A DNA stretch of 64,000 bases from Anabas testudineus (GCF_900324465.2 NC_046626.1:14089459-14153458); one strand, 5' to 3'. Numbered from the stretch's first letter, positions 24,566 through 39,500 are shown. Translations and numbers: made by a program. The notes: a model not told the origin generated them from the sequence alone.

Positions 24566-27239
24566 ATTGCTCTTCCAAGCTTTTCAACTACAATCTGTAA
24601 AGGCAGGAAAAAGAATGGATCAAGATCTCACTGGGGGATCATTAAATTCAGTCACATTGGGTATTACTTTTTTTGTAGTAGTGTTTTAAACATATCTATT
24701 ACTATTTTACTGTTGTATTCCTAATAGCAAACCCATGTGCTGGTTTTGTTGTACGAGTTTCCCAAATCATATTATTACATCGTCATCTCTTGTTTTATTC
24801 AACTTTCAACTTTCACTTAATAACCCAAAGCTATTTAATTTGCTAGCATAGTATTTACATTTACTGAAAACACTGATTTTTGTTTTATTATCATTTCTTA
24901 TTTTCTTATTTTTTTATTGAGAAACCTACTAATGGTTTTATCTCTAACTCAGTATCGTCCTAAAGCCAACATATGATTTTTATTATCTTGCGTGGCTGTT
25001 GTTATTTTGTTTGAGGCTTGTCTTGGTTTTAATTAGCTATCAACTTTACTTTTGAAATAGCTCAGGCTGTTACGGTTCTTCTTGATGTGGATGAGACATT
25101 CACTTTCAAATGACTGCACAGCTGAAAACAAACAAAGACTTGTGTTGATTCATGCCAGCAAGTAGAGTGATGTCATTCAATCACTCTGTCCAATCTCCAA
25201 TCAAACAGACTGAAATACTTTAGTTTGTGAAAGGGTTGAAATGGCAAAAATAGCAAAGGGAAGATTAAAAGAAAAAGAGAAAAACCCTTCATCAACCATG
25301 CACGAACCCACCAGCGACAACAGTCATTTTGATTGTAGCTTTGACCCAAGAACACGCTGAACACTACAGAGGTTGACAGATTGAATACACAAAATGAAAC
25401 TGACAGAACTAATGTACGAAAAGCTCATTCTGGTACCAGAGTGTGCTCCACTTCAGTAACAGAATGTACCCTGTGCGCCTTAACATGTGACTCCAAGAGA
25501 CACGCATAGGACAACAGATGAACATGAAACGCCACAGCCTCATACTCCTCTCACAGTCAGTCACAACTGACACTGTGAGGTGAATGAAGCTGGGATGAGG
25601 CGACAGTGCAGCACTTCTGTCCCTTCATTCATGGGGCAGAGCGTCAGAGTTCATGTTGATCTCGTGACTGCGGCACTGTGTTCCCTGGTGTGGATGTGCC
25701 ATCTCTCCCGCCATCTGAGTGAACAGGAGAGGCTTGTTACTCTGCCATCAGGCCTCCCCTCCAGATCCAGCACTGCTGACACAGGGGAGGGGTACGGCCA
25801 CATGGAGGCAGATGGCACCTATGGTGGGCAACTCATTCTGCCCCAGGATGACATGACAGGAGGGCTGTTTCACTTAGGATTCACACTGAAGTTTGAGTTA
25901 ATCTGCAATAGCATCAACCATGTTCGAACAACAACACTTAAAGGACCTCGCATTGTGTCGGATGATTATGTTGATTATTTGCTATGATACTCATGCTCAT
26001 ATGATGTAATTTTAACAGGGTCACCCTTGAAAAAGAGATAAGAGATTTCTAATTAAAGGAAGACTTGCCTGATGTGTCAAATAAGGAGTGGATTTCATTT
26101 AATTATTGCACATGTAAAGCTTAATTTACATACAACTAAATTTAAATATTATTATATATAGTTATAGTTGCATGTAAATTACATTTAAATTAAATACAAA
26201 ATGTAAACATTTAGACAAAGCAATGCTAGAGATTATATTAGACTCGTGATGTTTTTCCTTAAACTACTGTTCTATACTGTTAAGTATTTGAATTATGATC
26301 TTTTCAAAATAGGGAAAATATATACATGTAAATACTTTGAAATACAGCCTCATTTACAATATTAGATAGAGTGGTAGATAGTGTAAATATAAAATATATA
26401 AATCATATATATACTTTTTTTTATATTCCACAAATTAGAGAAACTTTTTAACACAGATATATTACACATGAGCGTAAGGTCAGATTTTAAATCAGATACC
26501 TTATCATCAATGCTGGTGCAGTCTAATGTATTAATGTATTTTACATTATTTAACTTTCATCTTACATTGTATTTGATATTCTGCCTCTATAGAGGAATAG
26601 ATCTGTAAGTCTCCGTAACTTGGTTAAGACATCAGACCTCACAAACACCCCACATTTTGACTGATGCAAATCTTTATCCATGATTATTTGTCAGACGTTG
26701 AACAGAAACTATCATACAGTTTTATCTAGAAGAAAGTAATTCAGTGAAACCCACCTGGAAAAGTTGCACATGCATTTCCCATCCTGAAGGACTCCTCTGC
26801 CCTCTCAACAAATCTCATCCACGCAATACTGGTTCCATCTTAATGTCCTGGCCTTTTTCCGCCTTATTGATAACTTCAAAAAAATGAAAAAAAAAAAAAG
26901 CAACAGTGACAAAACTAATTACTCCAGACTTTCTTTTTTATCCTGTTTTCCCACTGTGAGCAGAAGTGAAGTCTCGCTGCTGTGAATGCCTCACATTCTG
27001 GCTCATGTCTGGTTTCTATTACACCAGCCTTCTGCCCAAGAAGGAAGTATAAAAAACAGAGAGGCAGAAAAAAATCCTCCTCTGGCAAATGACCCTCATC
27101 CAAGGGTTCAGACTTGAGGATATTGTACTGCAGATTGAAATGAACACCCAGCTGAGGGTGCGCATTAATCGCAACGCAGTCAACCCCCCGTCCTCCCCTA
27201 TGCTCATGTGCAACATTTGTAACACAGATGATGAGGTTC

Positions 27240-27276
27240 TTTCTCTCTCTCTCTGTCTCTCTTTCTCCTACTTTGT
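27240..27276. repeat. (TC)n low-complexity tract
   Basis: Short pyrimidine tract of imperfect TC units in intergenic DNA. Confidence 0.85.
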
Positions 27277-30200
27277 CTTTCTCGCTCTCCCTCCGTGTCT
27301 CCATCTACGTGCCTCGGCTTGTTGCAGGTTAATGTTTTCGAGCCTCACAGCCATTTACAAAGCAACAGCAGCCGTTCAGTCTGAAAAATGTACACATGAA
27401 TGATCACATCGTGCTAGACGCACTTTTGGAAAAATACAAAAGCTAATCTAAAACATCCACACCTCTTCCTGAATCTCTCGCCCTATCTGTCACACACTCT
27501 TAGACTCATTCACACACACATAAACCACGATGAATGCACATTAGCAACCTCTATATAATCTGACAATTATGAGAAAACACCTTTGGGAAGTCAAAGCCAG
27601 GGATTTTGAGGACAGGAGTGTCACAGAGACATAAACCACCTTGCCTCAGCACAGATCCGCTACAATGGAACCAGCAGGTACGCTCAGTCATATCCAGTGT
27701 CATAATATTTAGATCTTCCACCCAGGCAGATGGCCAGATAACAGAGCGGTGGACAGGTTGCACTCTGCACTCCGGCTACATGTCTTTTCCTACTTGATGT
27801 TTATACTCGGAGCTTTCACCTCGGCCTGTTGAGCGCAGTAGCGTGTTGTTGCTTCAGGTATGTAATGGATTGTTTCCCATGATGGTAACAACAGCTGTAT
27901 GTGGACACATGTCTCCCTCTGTTTCTCTCTGTCATACATACGTTTCATTAAATCGTCTTAGTCTGAAATGACACGGTGAAGTACAAATAGGCAGGTATTC
28001 CACTCAAAGGAATTTCTCCATGTCTTTATCCAATGTGCCAAACCCTGGTGTGAAGTTGAAGTTGTGAACTACTTTTAATAGAGGACAGATAAATAGGTTA
28101 GTGTCTGGCTTGCATTAATGAAATGTGTCTGGTCATTGTCACGGTTACTGTATTATTGTAGTGCTTCTTTCACAAGGCCCTCAATAACCCTTAATTATGA
28201 CCTGTATACAGATATAAAGCAAGAGTAACGTTCAGCAACATCAGCAAGTGCACAATGAATCAGATCACACTTTCAACTCAGTCACTTTAATAAAAACTAA
28301 ATATATGTGTGTTTATATATATGTATACACATAGTTTTAGTACATTGTAAGAATATTATTTGTTGTCTAATACATGTCAGAAGGGAGATGTTTTTCCGTT
28401 TGAATCTCTTTCTGATTGAGTAATTTACTAAAGAAAGCTCTGGGAGCCAGCCATCTGGGCCTGTAGGACCCATCCTCCACAGGCCTTTGCCTTTAAGGCT
28501 CCCCTCTCCGTCTGAAAGAGTAGATGTGGCGTAGCAAGCACCCCTGGTGGAGCAAAAAAGGGGATGCTGCTGGAATGACTAGAGCAGTTTGGAGTTTGGA
28601 CATGTGCTTTCCCTAAGGGACAGATAAGCACGTGTTTTTAAGTTGCGATGCATTCCTCTCCTTCCAAAATCTTCCCATCTCATCTAAAAGACGCAGATGG
28701 CCCAGTCAAGTGAGCATAAGAGTGATTTCAACTCAAAGTCAATTAGAGTTTATGTTCCTCGACAGTTGGTAGAACTCCTGCCTGTGGTTGTGATTCATAA
28801 TTAGTATCCTAGTTGGATTAAATAGAACATCTTCGATGCCAATAAACACATCTCTTCTAGGGTTTCCCCTCAAAAGGAACCATTACTTTCTCTCTGTTTT
28901 TAATGAACCCCACACTATACAAGAAAAAATAAAGGAAAACCCTGTAGAATTGCAAAATCATTATTGAACAAAATGGGCATAAGATTTCACTTTACATAGG
29001 GATGTTCATTACACTCTTCTTTCATAATGAATGACACAATTATGTAACAATGCAAATTTTCTACAGCTGGCACACTTGGAAATATACATCTATATTTTTT
29101 CAATACAATTATTTTTTTAATTAGCATTCAAATATAAAAGTGCATTCAAATATTTAAATTGCTCAGTTTTTTAAAGCAAAACGAGAAAAAAAGTGCAAAT
29201 GCCTCAAGAGACAAACCAATGTCTTCTCTTGAACATGGTGTCCCTGTGTCCTCGGACAATTCGGGCTATTCTAGCTTTGGGAAACTGTGGTTCATGTTGA
29301 TAAATATTGATTGGACATCCCAGAGCCATGAAAATATTACAGTATTCCCCTGTAAGACATTGGTTGACATTGCTCTTGGAACAAGGACTGGCATCATGTG
29401 ACAGCCGGTTCACAATGTTTAATATTCATTAGGTCACAGTTATATTTAGTATCATATGTAAAATGTAGATTTGGCTTTTTTTCTCCAGGTGTAGTAGCAT
29501 CTGTGAGATTTTAACAACATAAAAAACTAATCGGGCAGCTTCCAAATCAATACATTGGCACACATGAAGACCCAGTTAATTTTTTTTAGTCCCAGACAGT
29601 TTCACCTTCAAGAGGTCACTGGGAGCTCTGAGGGTTTGCAGCTTTGCAGTGATGCAACGAGGAGGAGTGAACATCTCGACAACTCTCCTTGGCCGCCACC
29701 AATGTCATCACAAGAGTTTTATCCTCATGTATTCGCTGAATAAAGTTGATGCGAGCAGACTGGGGGCTGTGGAGGTCTGCGTTTATGTAACAGATCAAAC
29801 TCCACCATGTGACTTGAATGTGCCCCCCCTTAGAGAAAAGAATGACACAAGACACTAGAGCAAAAACATGCAACTTGGTGCTCGGACTCCTCCTCTCTCC
29901 CATCTCTCCTACCACTATCATTAAACTGTTCTTACCGAGCTGTGGGGGGTTATCCCACAGGCAGCCTGAGAGTGGTGGCAGTCCCATCTCATTTGTTCAT
30001 TTTTCTTCCAGTTTCTCAGCCGAGCCTATCCTACCCCAGGGGTGAGCGCGTCCCGTGCCAGTTTTGCTAAGGCTGGACTCCACTGAAGCAACTGAGATGA
30101 AAAGCCTCGAGGTGGATGCCGACAACTTCCCTCAGCCACGACTCTGTATCTCCCACTTATGAGCAAAGCAACTTGTCTCAAGTGTGCATTACACAGTTTT

Positions 30201-30573
30201 AACACTCACAAAACAATGGCAACATATTGACTTTATTAATGGATGTGAGGTCTAATGGTAACATATTCCACACCACAGCTGTACACACAGGTTTTAGTGT
30301 TACACCTCTGTGCACATATGCATATTGCCTGTTGTCATCACTCAGTCTAAGCATCACAAAAATAAACACAGAGGACAGCAGAGATGGAATGGCAAGATTT
30401 GTTGGATAGCTTTGGAAAAGCTTTCATTTGAGCCAAACTGTGATGAATATTTGTAACCAAGCAAATTTTGAGAGAATTTAGTACTTTGACTGTTGCACGT
30501 TGGATTTTTTTGCTGTTATTGTACACGTTGTACACACCAGAACAGAACACAGTACATGTCAATTAGGCATCTC

Positions 30574-30744
<171 letters not shown>

Positions 30745-33700
30745 TAGGTTTCTTTCCTCTTGCTGATGAGTCAAACACACTTAGTTTAAATTTGAACAAA
30801 AGCTCAAAGAGTCCCTGAAATTCACATCTTGGAACAATGACCGATAATAATCCACTCACTGGCTGATGAAGTCTTTCATCAGGGCAGTCAAATCCAACAC
30901 ACAACCACATATCCAGATAAACAAAACAATGCTTGAAGGGCTGCAGGATCCTAATCTTTGGCATTATCTTGCTCTAACTTGCCATGTCATGGCCTGATCG
31001 GAGGCAGGCCCGGAGCAGCAGTAGACCTAGCCAGGGTCATGTGGACTACCACAGATATGTTTACTGCAGCTCCTCCTTTTTTCCCACATGCCTTAGTGCC
31101 TTTGCCCTTCTCCAACTCAGTGAACTCCAGACACTGGAAGCCGTGCTGCAGGACACTCAATGATATAAGCAATATAACCCCTCTTTTTGTCATACACTTA
31201 TGCAACAAAAAAGCTCGGATCAAAGCCGTGCAAAATGTTGACTGTGTTAACAAACACACTGTTAACTAGCACAGTATATAGAGACATTTTTACTGAGCCT
31301 GTGAAAACCAAAGGGAACCTACTGAGCAAAAGGTATTAGCCAGAATAAATAAATAAATAACCTTCAAGGTCAGTGATGATGATGTGATTTATGTATCTAG
31401 TCCAATATTTTTGTATTAAATTGAAAAAGAACTTGCTATTTAATACATATTAATCAAGCTTTACTCAAGTGCATACATTAGTCTACAGCGTCTCTACTGT
31501 TCTCACTGGTTGTTTTTAGCCACCAGATGGTGATCATGTATTCTCTTAACACAGTCTTCATGAACTTAAATAACATATAGGAAATATGACAGTCTGAGGT
31601 GAATGACCCTTCCAGATTGATTATGCCAGACTATCGCTGATAATGGGATCAGTGACCTAGCTGACACAGATCTTAACTGTAGCATGAACATCACAGTTCA
31701 GTCCTTTACAATACTACTATTGTAGGGCATTTATGATGTCTGAGTCATGAGTATGGAGACATATTCTGACACAGGTGGTCTTTTTGAGAGTGTGGTACAG
31801 AAATCTTAACAACTAAAGATATAGCTAGAAATGGCAGCAGCTACACTTTAACAATTCATTTCACATGTTGGCAGCATACAAAACAGTAGGTGTCAGGACT
31901 GCTTTCCTGTTAAAATACCTTAGTCTGTATCAGTGAAATTAACTATTTTATATCCATTTGTAACTCCAAGCTTTTCTCCTGTTTTATAGCATGTAAAACA
32001 ATGACTTGTTATGTTGTTCAATAATCCATCTTTACCCACATAAAATGCGAAGCCCTAACAGACTGAGAGAACAGTAACCTTATTAGGAACTAAATGTTCC
32101 ACCGTGCTGCTGTCCACAGGTGGATGAACACACTCTCTCTGTACTCTAGCTGAACCCTCTGTAAGTCGTACGTGCAGATAAAGCCAACAGTTACACGCTA
32201 CAAACACCTTCAGCAACACCGAAAGGCTCCACGTACCTGTCCATGTGGGTGAAGTCGAAGCATATTCTAAAGTATGTATGTTTCACTGTGGTGCATCCTG
32301 GGCAGAGGTCCAGAGGCATCGTTTCACTGCTCAGACTTAGAAGCAGGATGAGAGAGACAATGGGTCATTTTTCTTCAAAACCCCTCACCACCAAGTACAG
32401 GCAGGACACTCAGGAGACCAGTATCCTGCCAAAGGCCCCATTGTTCTCCCTTCCATCCGCCTCCATTGCCACGATCACAGACTGTTTATTTATTTTATCC
32501 TGGATTAATTCCTACTAGCGCTCATTCATCCAGAAATGTCCAGCGATGTAGTGATGTATCTTTTCGTGTAGCTGTCAGATGTAAGAGATAAAGTGAGATG
32601 TTAAATCACTGGTGTGGACATCACAGGGAATTTATTATTATTATATTATTTATAATTTTAAGTCAACAGAGACACCAGAAAATCTTCTTTATTCATCACA
32701 CATCTTACCTGAGACACAGGTCTAAGGACACTAGTTATCATTGGTTTTATAACTTGCAAAGCTACTGAGGCAGGGTTCATCTAACTTTCTGTGAATTAAA
32801 TTTTAATTGATTTAATCTTACACTTTTTATGCAGATGTCAAACACTTTAAATAGCTGATGTGTATGAAACGTGCTGACATGACTTGATTCACCAATGGGG
32901 AGTAAAAGTAAAAGTTCATGTCCTTGAATGTTGGAGGTCATGTACTAGAGTAACACGTGTAAACAAATCAAACATGGGAACATTTGTGAGACTGGAGCTT
33001 ATTTGTTAATTTACAATAGACATTTCACAATACAGTATTGTCTAGATAGGATTTAACCCCTTCTGTATCTACTGACTCATTAGTCACATTCATCAAACAT
33101 ATGCTGACCATTAGTTATATGAATAGACATTTTTATGTTGGTGCCAAAGTCGTTTCCTTACAGAGAGAAGCAGGTAGTAAGTAGGGTGAGAGTCCTGATT
33201 ACACAATGCACATGAATTTATTCCACGTTGTCAACGGAGAATCAAACACTTTATTAAAAGTGAATTATAGTATACGAAGAGTGAGGACTTTGCACTGCCA
33301 CATTGCAAAAGTAACTGTAGCCACGACATCAGCCTTGCTCAATGTTTCCAGCAAATCTCATCAACTTTTACAACTTTTAGTTTATTATAAATCTGGTTCC
33401 TAATTGGAGCAGTGCCCACCAAGCTCATAGGTTAACTTAGCTTTTATCAAACATTGTGTTTCTTTTTTAGCTTTTTATTTTCCATCCATGGTGAATGGTG
33501 TTTCTTTTTTTTTTTTGTGCAAAAAGTGAAATTGTGCAATAAACAGATTTGCAACCCAGTTACACAAAATTATATGATCTTGTGGTACAACATGTGTGTG
33601 TTATGGTTGGGTTCAGGCACTCACAGTACCGGGTTAAAGCTGGGCAATTTAGACCAACGTGATCTTTCTCTAACCCTGACCAAAGTCTTCTCAACCACAC

Positions 33701-34944
33701 ACCGAACTCGGGTCCATGTTTTGTCAGTCCTGTACATTGTAGACACTTCGTCTACCTCAACCACCTCATAGTAACTCATTTTCCCTTTATAGTTGTATAG
33801 TTTTATTAAAATCAAATCATTAAATTAAATGCATCTGAAAACAAGCATTTTTTGATTATATTATATTAAATATATATAAACTGAACAAGAAGTTCAGTTT
33901 TCATGTCTCAACATCCAGTTCATATAATTATGTTTGCTACAAAAACATAATACAGTTTCAGCTAAGTTGAATAGGAATGTATTTCTCAACCAGGTCCCCC
34001 TTTAACCTAATTAAATACAGGTAAACACGTTTATTGGTAAAACTTAAACTTTGTTATTTGTTTAATGACAGGTTTATTGACCTGTCTGTGTGCGTGCCAG
34101 TTCCTGACAAGTGATACATCTCGACAAGTCATGGATTGCACCAGTTTAACCTCCTTTGAAAGAGGACCAGATGAAATCAGACCCTGTCCCCTCATTTCAG
34201 ATTCTCAGTTGGACATGTCAGCACCATAAAACAAGTGAAGTGTAGAAGTGAAATAACATCAGACTTGCAGAAGGTCTGGCACCTTCTTTCTAATCTTAGA
34301 AAAAATAAAGAAATGATAATATGTTGTTGAAAGTATTATTCATTTTCTTCAAAGTACTGATTGACACAATAATCAATTTGCACAAACTGTGTGAGATTTA
34401 TGCAGCCAGCATAACAACACACAGTAAATCATTCAGATATACCAGTAACCATTGATTAGTTGTTCATTTTTGTAGCGGGACTGTTAAAAGGAAGTTACTG
34501 ATCTTATCGCATGCTGCATAACATAATCAAAAGAGTTATTAACGTGACACGGAGATAGAGGTGTGACAGAACTTGTACTTATTCGTTTTCTTCTTGTTCT
34601 TTCTTTTTTTTTTAAAATCAGTTTTTCCTTTAGCAATAAAATAGAATAGCATACAGTAACCCAGCTCATTGATTATCACACTGCAAAGATAAGGATTTTG
34701 ATTGCTCCTGATTGCTTCAGTGAGTTCAAACTGAGAGGTTGAAATGTGAGTGAAAATGTGGTGTTAAGGTTTAAGAAATGATGCAACAAAGGGAATCCAG
34801 ATGTTTCCAATTCAAACAAACCAGCCTCCTAGACTCCACCTACCAACTAACTGCAGGAAACGCTGCAGAGCAGAATAGGAAAGCCTGTCTAATAGGGACC
34901 ATCACAAAATAGAAACACAAAGGCAGTGCTGTCTTTACTGCAGG

Positions 34945-34950
34945 TTTATT
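34945..34950 (-). terminator. Candidate CYP8B1 polyadenylation signal
   Basis: AATAAA on the minus strand, about 670 bases after the CYP8B1 stop. It is the first canonical signal I noticed there, so it is a plausible 3' end. Confidence 0.3.
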
Positions 34951-35620
34951 GTTGTGAAGCACATTTTGTTTTTTTTTTTGGTTCCTGGAGTGCAAAAAAA
35001 AAAAAAAAACAACTAAATGTTTGCACAAAATCTTACATCAAATAAAATAATAGTGATAAAAAAAAAGGTCAAATCAATTGATCAAACAACTAGACCTCAA
35101 ATAGTAGAGATAGTGTAATGTATTATCATACAGTGATCTACGTGATAAGCAGGTCTAGTTTTTCACCAGGGAGATAAATGTACAATCCAAATGCATTTTG
35201 CACACAGGTTATTGAACAATTACATTGTAAAGAAATATGTATGTTACACTTATATAGATTTATGCAATAAAGAATATTGTATTTTGTGTCAAATCCAGTC
35301 TCATTAAATCTAGTTAAAGAAGTGTAAGTCTAGTGACTTTCTAACCATAAACATGACTGAAGCACAAGATAACACCTGTTAGATTACACAAACAAAGGAT
35401 GGATTTATGTATTTATGCAATATATATGAATAAATGAAATATACATCTATCTACTACTATCATGACAACCAGATAACAGATTGACATCCTAAACAATACA
35501 TTGCATAAAAGCTTACAAATTAAAATTTATAACAATATGTCTGTAGAGCATTAACAATACAACTGAATGTGGCTCTTTTGTTTTATCGGCTCTCCTTAAA
35601 TAGCTTCCAAAACACTCTGT

Positions 35621-37153
35621 TTAATATCTGAGGCGGTATCGAAATGGAACATCTTTTTGGGGCTGCATTGTTCCAAAGCCCCATCGCCTGAAGTCAATTT
35701 CAGGTATCTTCTCATCAGGATTCTTCAGCTCAAACTCAAAGTAGACCAACATGAGGAACGCAAACTGTTTGAGTTCATTGGTGGCAAAGAAGCGGCCAGG
35801 ACACATGGAGACCCCGGCGCCCCAGGGCATGTTATAGTACTTCAACTTCTTCCCTGCTTTGTAAAACTCTGTTTTCTTTTTACCATCTGGATTCAGAAAG
35901 CGGTCATATTTGAAGGACTGTGGGTCAGGGTGGATCTCTGGGTCAATGTGAACAACGTAGGGGAACATTGCCATTCTGTCGCCCTTGCGAATGAAGTATT
36001 CACGCCCATCAGCCATCTTCAGGGTCATATCCTGGAGCACTGCTCTGGTGAGAAGAGGTGCAGCAGTGAGGCGGAGTGTCTCATCTATAGCGCTGTCAAG
36101 GACCGGTGTCTTTGTCAGCATTTCGCGAGTGAGGTTGATCAAAGGGCCACCACGTTGGACTTCCTGTCCAGACTCCCTCAGAACCTTATCTACCTCTTCC
36201 TTTACTGCTTTCATGGCTTCTGGGTGTTTCATGAGATAGAGGAGCAGCCAGAATGAAGAGGGGCCTGTGTTGCCCTGTGACGCCCAGAGAAGCACAAACA
36301 TGTACTTGTTTATCATGGAGTCTTTCATCCCCATCTCCACTCTGGCTTGGTGCATGTCCCACACCCAGCGACTGATGTTGTCCTTGGTCTTCATGTTCTG
36401 CACTGACAGAAAATTCCAGAAGAATTTCATTAGCCTCTCAGCTTCTGACTTTTGCCTTGGAGAGAGGATCCCATAGGCCAGGTTGGGGAAGAGTTGGTCA
36501 TACTTACGAAACTCGTAAAATAAAGCTTCTGATTCAGTTCTGTCTTTCTCTTTGGCTTTTTCCTCACTTTCCCGTGAGTTGTGTGGCACGTTGCCATACA
36601 GAGATAAGTAGCCAGCCCTAAAAACAATATTGTAACAGTACATGAACAGTCCGTCATCTATCCAGTCCCTTTGATCTGCAGCGGAGCTGATGTTATGCAA
36701 CATCAGGTTCTGCAAATTACTCATCATGGCTTGTGTCATTACCTCCAGACCATCCCCCTTCAGATGCTTATTGCTGGAGGTCTGAAGAATGTGGTGTTCA
36801 TCCTGTACAGCTACATAGCCAAACACTCTGCGCACCAGATGTACAGCAAACTTAGAGAAGTCCAGTTTCTCTCGACTTTCTTTAACAAATGCCCCAAATG
36901 ACTCAGGATCCTGAAGGAAAGTTATGTAAAACCCTCCGAGCTGCACTGTGAATACATCACCATGCTTTTGCTTCATCCTCTCAAGGAACTTTAATGTGTC
37001 CCTGCGAAATTCAAAGACATGGCCCAGCCATGGAATGAGACCTTTATCCAAAGGGGGTTCTCCTGGAAGCCGCTGTCGAAACACCCCAAGAAGATACAAC
37101 GCTCCTATGAGAGCGGCAAGAAAGGCAAGAAGGATCGGCAGCAGCAGTCCCAT
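35621..37153 (-). CDS. cyp8b1: CYP8B1-type sterol 12-alpha-hydroxylase (intronless cytochrome P450)
   Basis: Microsomal P450 that adds the 12-alpha hydroxyl in bile-acid synthesis, steering products toward cholic-acid types. It is one uninterrupted frame of 510 residues (human CYP8B1 is 501 and also intronless). An N-terminal membrane anchor (LLLPILLAFLAALIGALYLL) is followed by a proline-rich hinge. The I-helix reads WASQGNTGPSSFW, the K-helix ExxR is DETLRL, and the heme loop is PWGAGVSMCPGRFF with the ligand cysteine at about 451. These CYP7/8-type I-helix and heme-loop features separate it from most P450s. Prostacyclin synthase (CYP8A1) is related but has many introns. All catalytic landmarks are present. 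Some fish carry several CYP8B copies; only one is visible here, so paralogue numbering is uncertain. HIGD1A and CCDC13 nearby match the human CYP8B1 locus. Confidence 0.92.
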   Translation of the reverse strand: MGLLLPILLAFLAALIGALYLLGVFRQRLPGEPPLDKGLIPWLGHVFEFRRDTLKFLERMKQKHGDVFTVQLGGFYITFLQDPESFGAFVKESREKLDFSKFAVHLVRRVFGYVAVQDEHHILQTSSNKHLKGDGLEVMTQAMMSNLQNLMLHNISSAADQRDWIDDGLFMYCYNIVFRAGYLSLYGNVPHNSRESEEKAKEKDRTESEALFYEFRKYDQLFPNLAYGILSPRQKSEAERLMKFFWNFLSVQNMKTKDNISRWVWDMHQARVEMGMKDSMINKYMFVLLWASQGNTGPSSFWLLLYLMKHPEAMKAVKEEVDKVLRESGQEVQRGGPLINLTREMLTKTPVLDSAIDETLRLTAAPLLTRAVLQDMTLKMADGREYFIRKGDRMAMFPYVVHIDPEIHPDPQSFKYDRFLNPDGKKKTEFYKAGKKLKYYNMPWGAGVSMCPGRFFATNELKQFAFLMLVYFEFELKNPDEKIPEIDFRRWGFGTMQPQKDVPFRYRLRY

Positions 37154-38093
37154 GATGGATTGCTTGGAGCACCACTCTGTGACTTAGAGGTAAAGTCGAC
37201 ATCCTGTATAACAGACAGACTTTTGCTCCTCCCTGTGCTTGTGGGATTGGTTGCAGCATTCTGGGAAAATCGTAACTGTTTTCACTGCAGTAACAGTAAA
37301 AAAAAGCAAAAGATAAAATTCAGACACACCCCCAAGGATTTGCAGTAATTAATCAGTTTAGTTTCCTTTTCTTTGCAAATCTCTTAGAGAAAGCAGAAGT
37401 GTACGGCATGTTTCCCCTTGCAGTTAAATTACTACCATACGGAGAACTGATATATTGCCTCTCAAGTAACTCGGAAACTGTACTGTGGAAAAAGTTCACA
37501 GTCTAGAGAAAAATTTAATTAGGAGACACTTTTGCTGTGTAACTCTAACAAGTCAAGCATGTTTGTTTCTGAAAGGAAAATAATTAACCACAAATATGCT
37601 CACAGTTTAGCACATTAGGTCTTGCATCATTCAAATATTTACAACCAGTTCCTTGTAATCAAATTATGATAGAAAGCATGAATAATGTAAGTGAGTTACA
37701 CTTGTGTCACACAGTGCGTTATCACTTCTGGTAGAAGAAGCACACTCACAGTTTGATTAAATCTGACTCACAAAAGGTCAGCAAGTTCTGCACTTTCCAG
37801 TTTGTGTTTAGAGCTCAAAAATAAAACAATCTAATACTTTTGCAGCCCCCAAAGTTGTAAAAGAATGCTACGTGCATGCAGCAATATGTTTTAGGTTAGA
37901 ATAAGTAATAAGTAAGTATAAGTAATAATAAACTTATTTAACTTCAATTTATAGAAGAAATGAAACTAATTCAATTATTTTAGACAAACATGAACAGGAT
38001 TTAAAAGCAGCAAATGAAGCAAAAGTTATAGTAAAATATATAAATAAAAATCAACGTGATTGTCTGAATAGTGTGTTATTGCCTGGACAAGTG

Positions 38094-38107
38094 GCGCCAC
38101 CTACAGG
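38094..38107 (-). promoter_or_regulatory. CTCF-like site between CYP8B1 and HIGD1A
   Basis: The minus strand reads CCTGTAGGTGGCGC, 13 of 14 to the CTCF core. It lies in the divergent intergenic region of two genes with different expected expression. Motif match only. Confidence 0.45.
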
Positions 38108-39429
38108 ATCTTACTAAAACTGTAAGAAGAGTTGGTGCAAGTTACAAGGTCTGATAAATTACTTAAATTGTTAAATGTCACTGAATAAATATGTACCTAC
38201 AAATGTTGACATTGATATGCCTTATTAGCAGTGGGAGCAATCAGTTGAAGATACCACCATGCTGGTTCTGACCACCTTCTATACTGTTGTCTGTCCTCTC
38301 CACACAACAAACACACATAATTTTTCTTTATGAGGACGTTTGTGTGAACATATAAGGAAAAACAATGTAGGAGTCATTGCGTCCTTAATGTTAAGTAATT
38401 TGAACAAATTAACTTGAGGGTTACATTATTCACACTTATCTTATTCTTGTGATTCGTTTTGCTGTTAAGAGCAAAAACATTTTTTAAAACCTATTAAATG
38501 AAAAGTATAGATTTGATCTAATATTTTACCCAAAGTAGGCATGTCTGTCTAAAACTACTATAAACCTTCATTGTTTGTATCATAGCTTTACTATGTACAG
38601 GCCATACAGGAGGAATGACCTGAGGAACCTGCTTAACAAGAGAAATCCAATCAAGATCCAGCATAGTGAATATAAACATTGACACATAGGGTAAATATTA
38701 TTGCATGTGATCAAACTGATATATTACTTTGAACATTTTTTATATATACCCAATCTATTTTACATATTTATTTTTACATCAAATTGCAAACACAACATCT
38801 TACTTTACTTTTCACCACTGGGTGGAGATGTCTTCTTTCTTCACAGCACGGCTGCATCCCTCTGCTGGTATTGACTCAGCCAGTTTCCTTTTTTAGGAGT
38901 ACTTTGAATTTCAGCATTATGTTCTGGTCAGTGCCCATGGCACTGAAAACTGAAATGGAGTAAAAAAACGAAGTAAAATGTTAACTTAACAGCAATGTTT
39001 ACTTCACCTGGTCAGAGAACAATGATTAACAGGAGTGTTAAAATAAGTTATGGACTGTATAGACCCATTAGTATTCAACAAAATGAAAATAAATTAATTG
39101 TGTTCTGCTGTCTGGAAGATAAGTAATGGTGGTTTATCTGTTTATATGAATCTACAGTCTGTACAAGGGCCTGGTGTATGGTCAGTGGACACTGATAGTC
39201 CATAATTACATAAAGGAAATGCCACAATCTCATTATTGCTTCAAAGCTGTTTTGATGTTGGCCCTCGGGAACAGAAACACTCACATATGCGTGGCGAGCT
39301 GCTTTTATTCTGCCAAGTTACTTCTTTAAAATCACACATAAGCAAGATTATCCAGAGCTCAAGTTTTGATCTGTTAAAACAGATCCTGTTTTTTTTCTTT
39401 TCCAACCATTGTTGCTTCTACCTGGTTGA

Positions 39430-39500
39430 ACTCACCTGATCCAGGTAATCAGCAGGACAGAGGCTCTGGAGGACCAGGGTTAGCCAGCCCTGCTACAGGA
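39430..39500. repeat. Probable teleost interspersed repeat fragment
   Basis: The text CTCACCTGATCCAGGTAATC followed by GAGGACCAGGGTTAGCCAGCCCTGC resembles, from memory, a repeat found widely in fish genomes. The family name is not known to me and no library search was possible. Confidence 0.35.

Noticed and set aside
25580-25987. 135-codon open frame on the plus strand
   Set aside because: No recognisable domain, no hydrophobic or conserved pattern, and no splice or polyadenylation context; probably chance.
28541-28560. CCACCAGGGG-type word resembling a CTCF site
   Set aside because: The second half of the core does not fit (two key mismatches).
33590-33760. Stretch rich in GGTTGGGTT / CTAACCCTGACC-like words
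   Set aside because: Suggests a fish interspersed repeat, but I could not place it in a family with enough matching bases.
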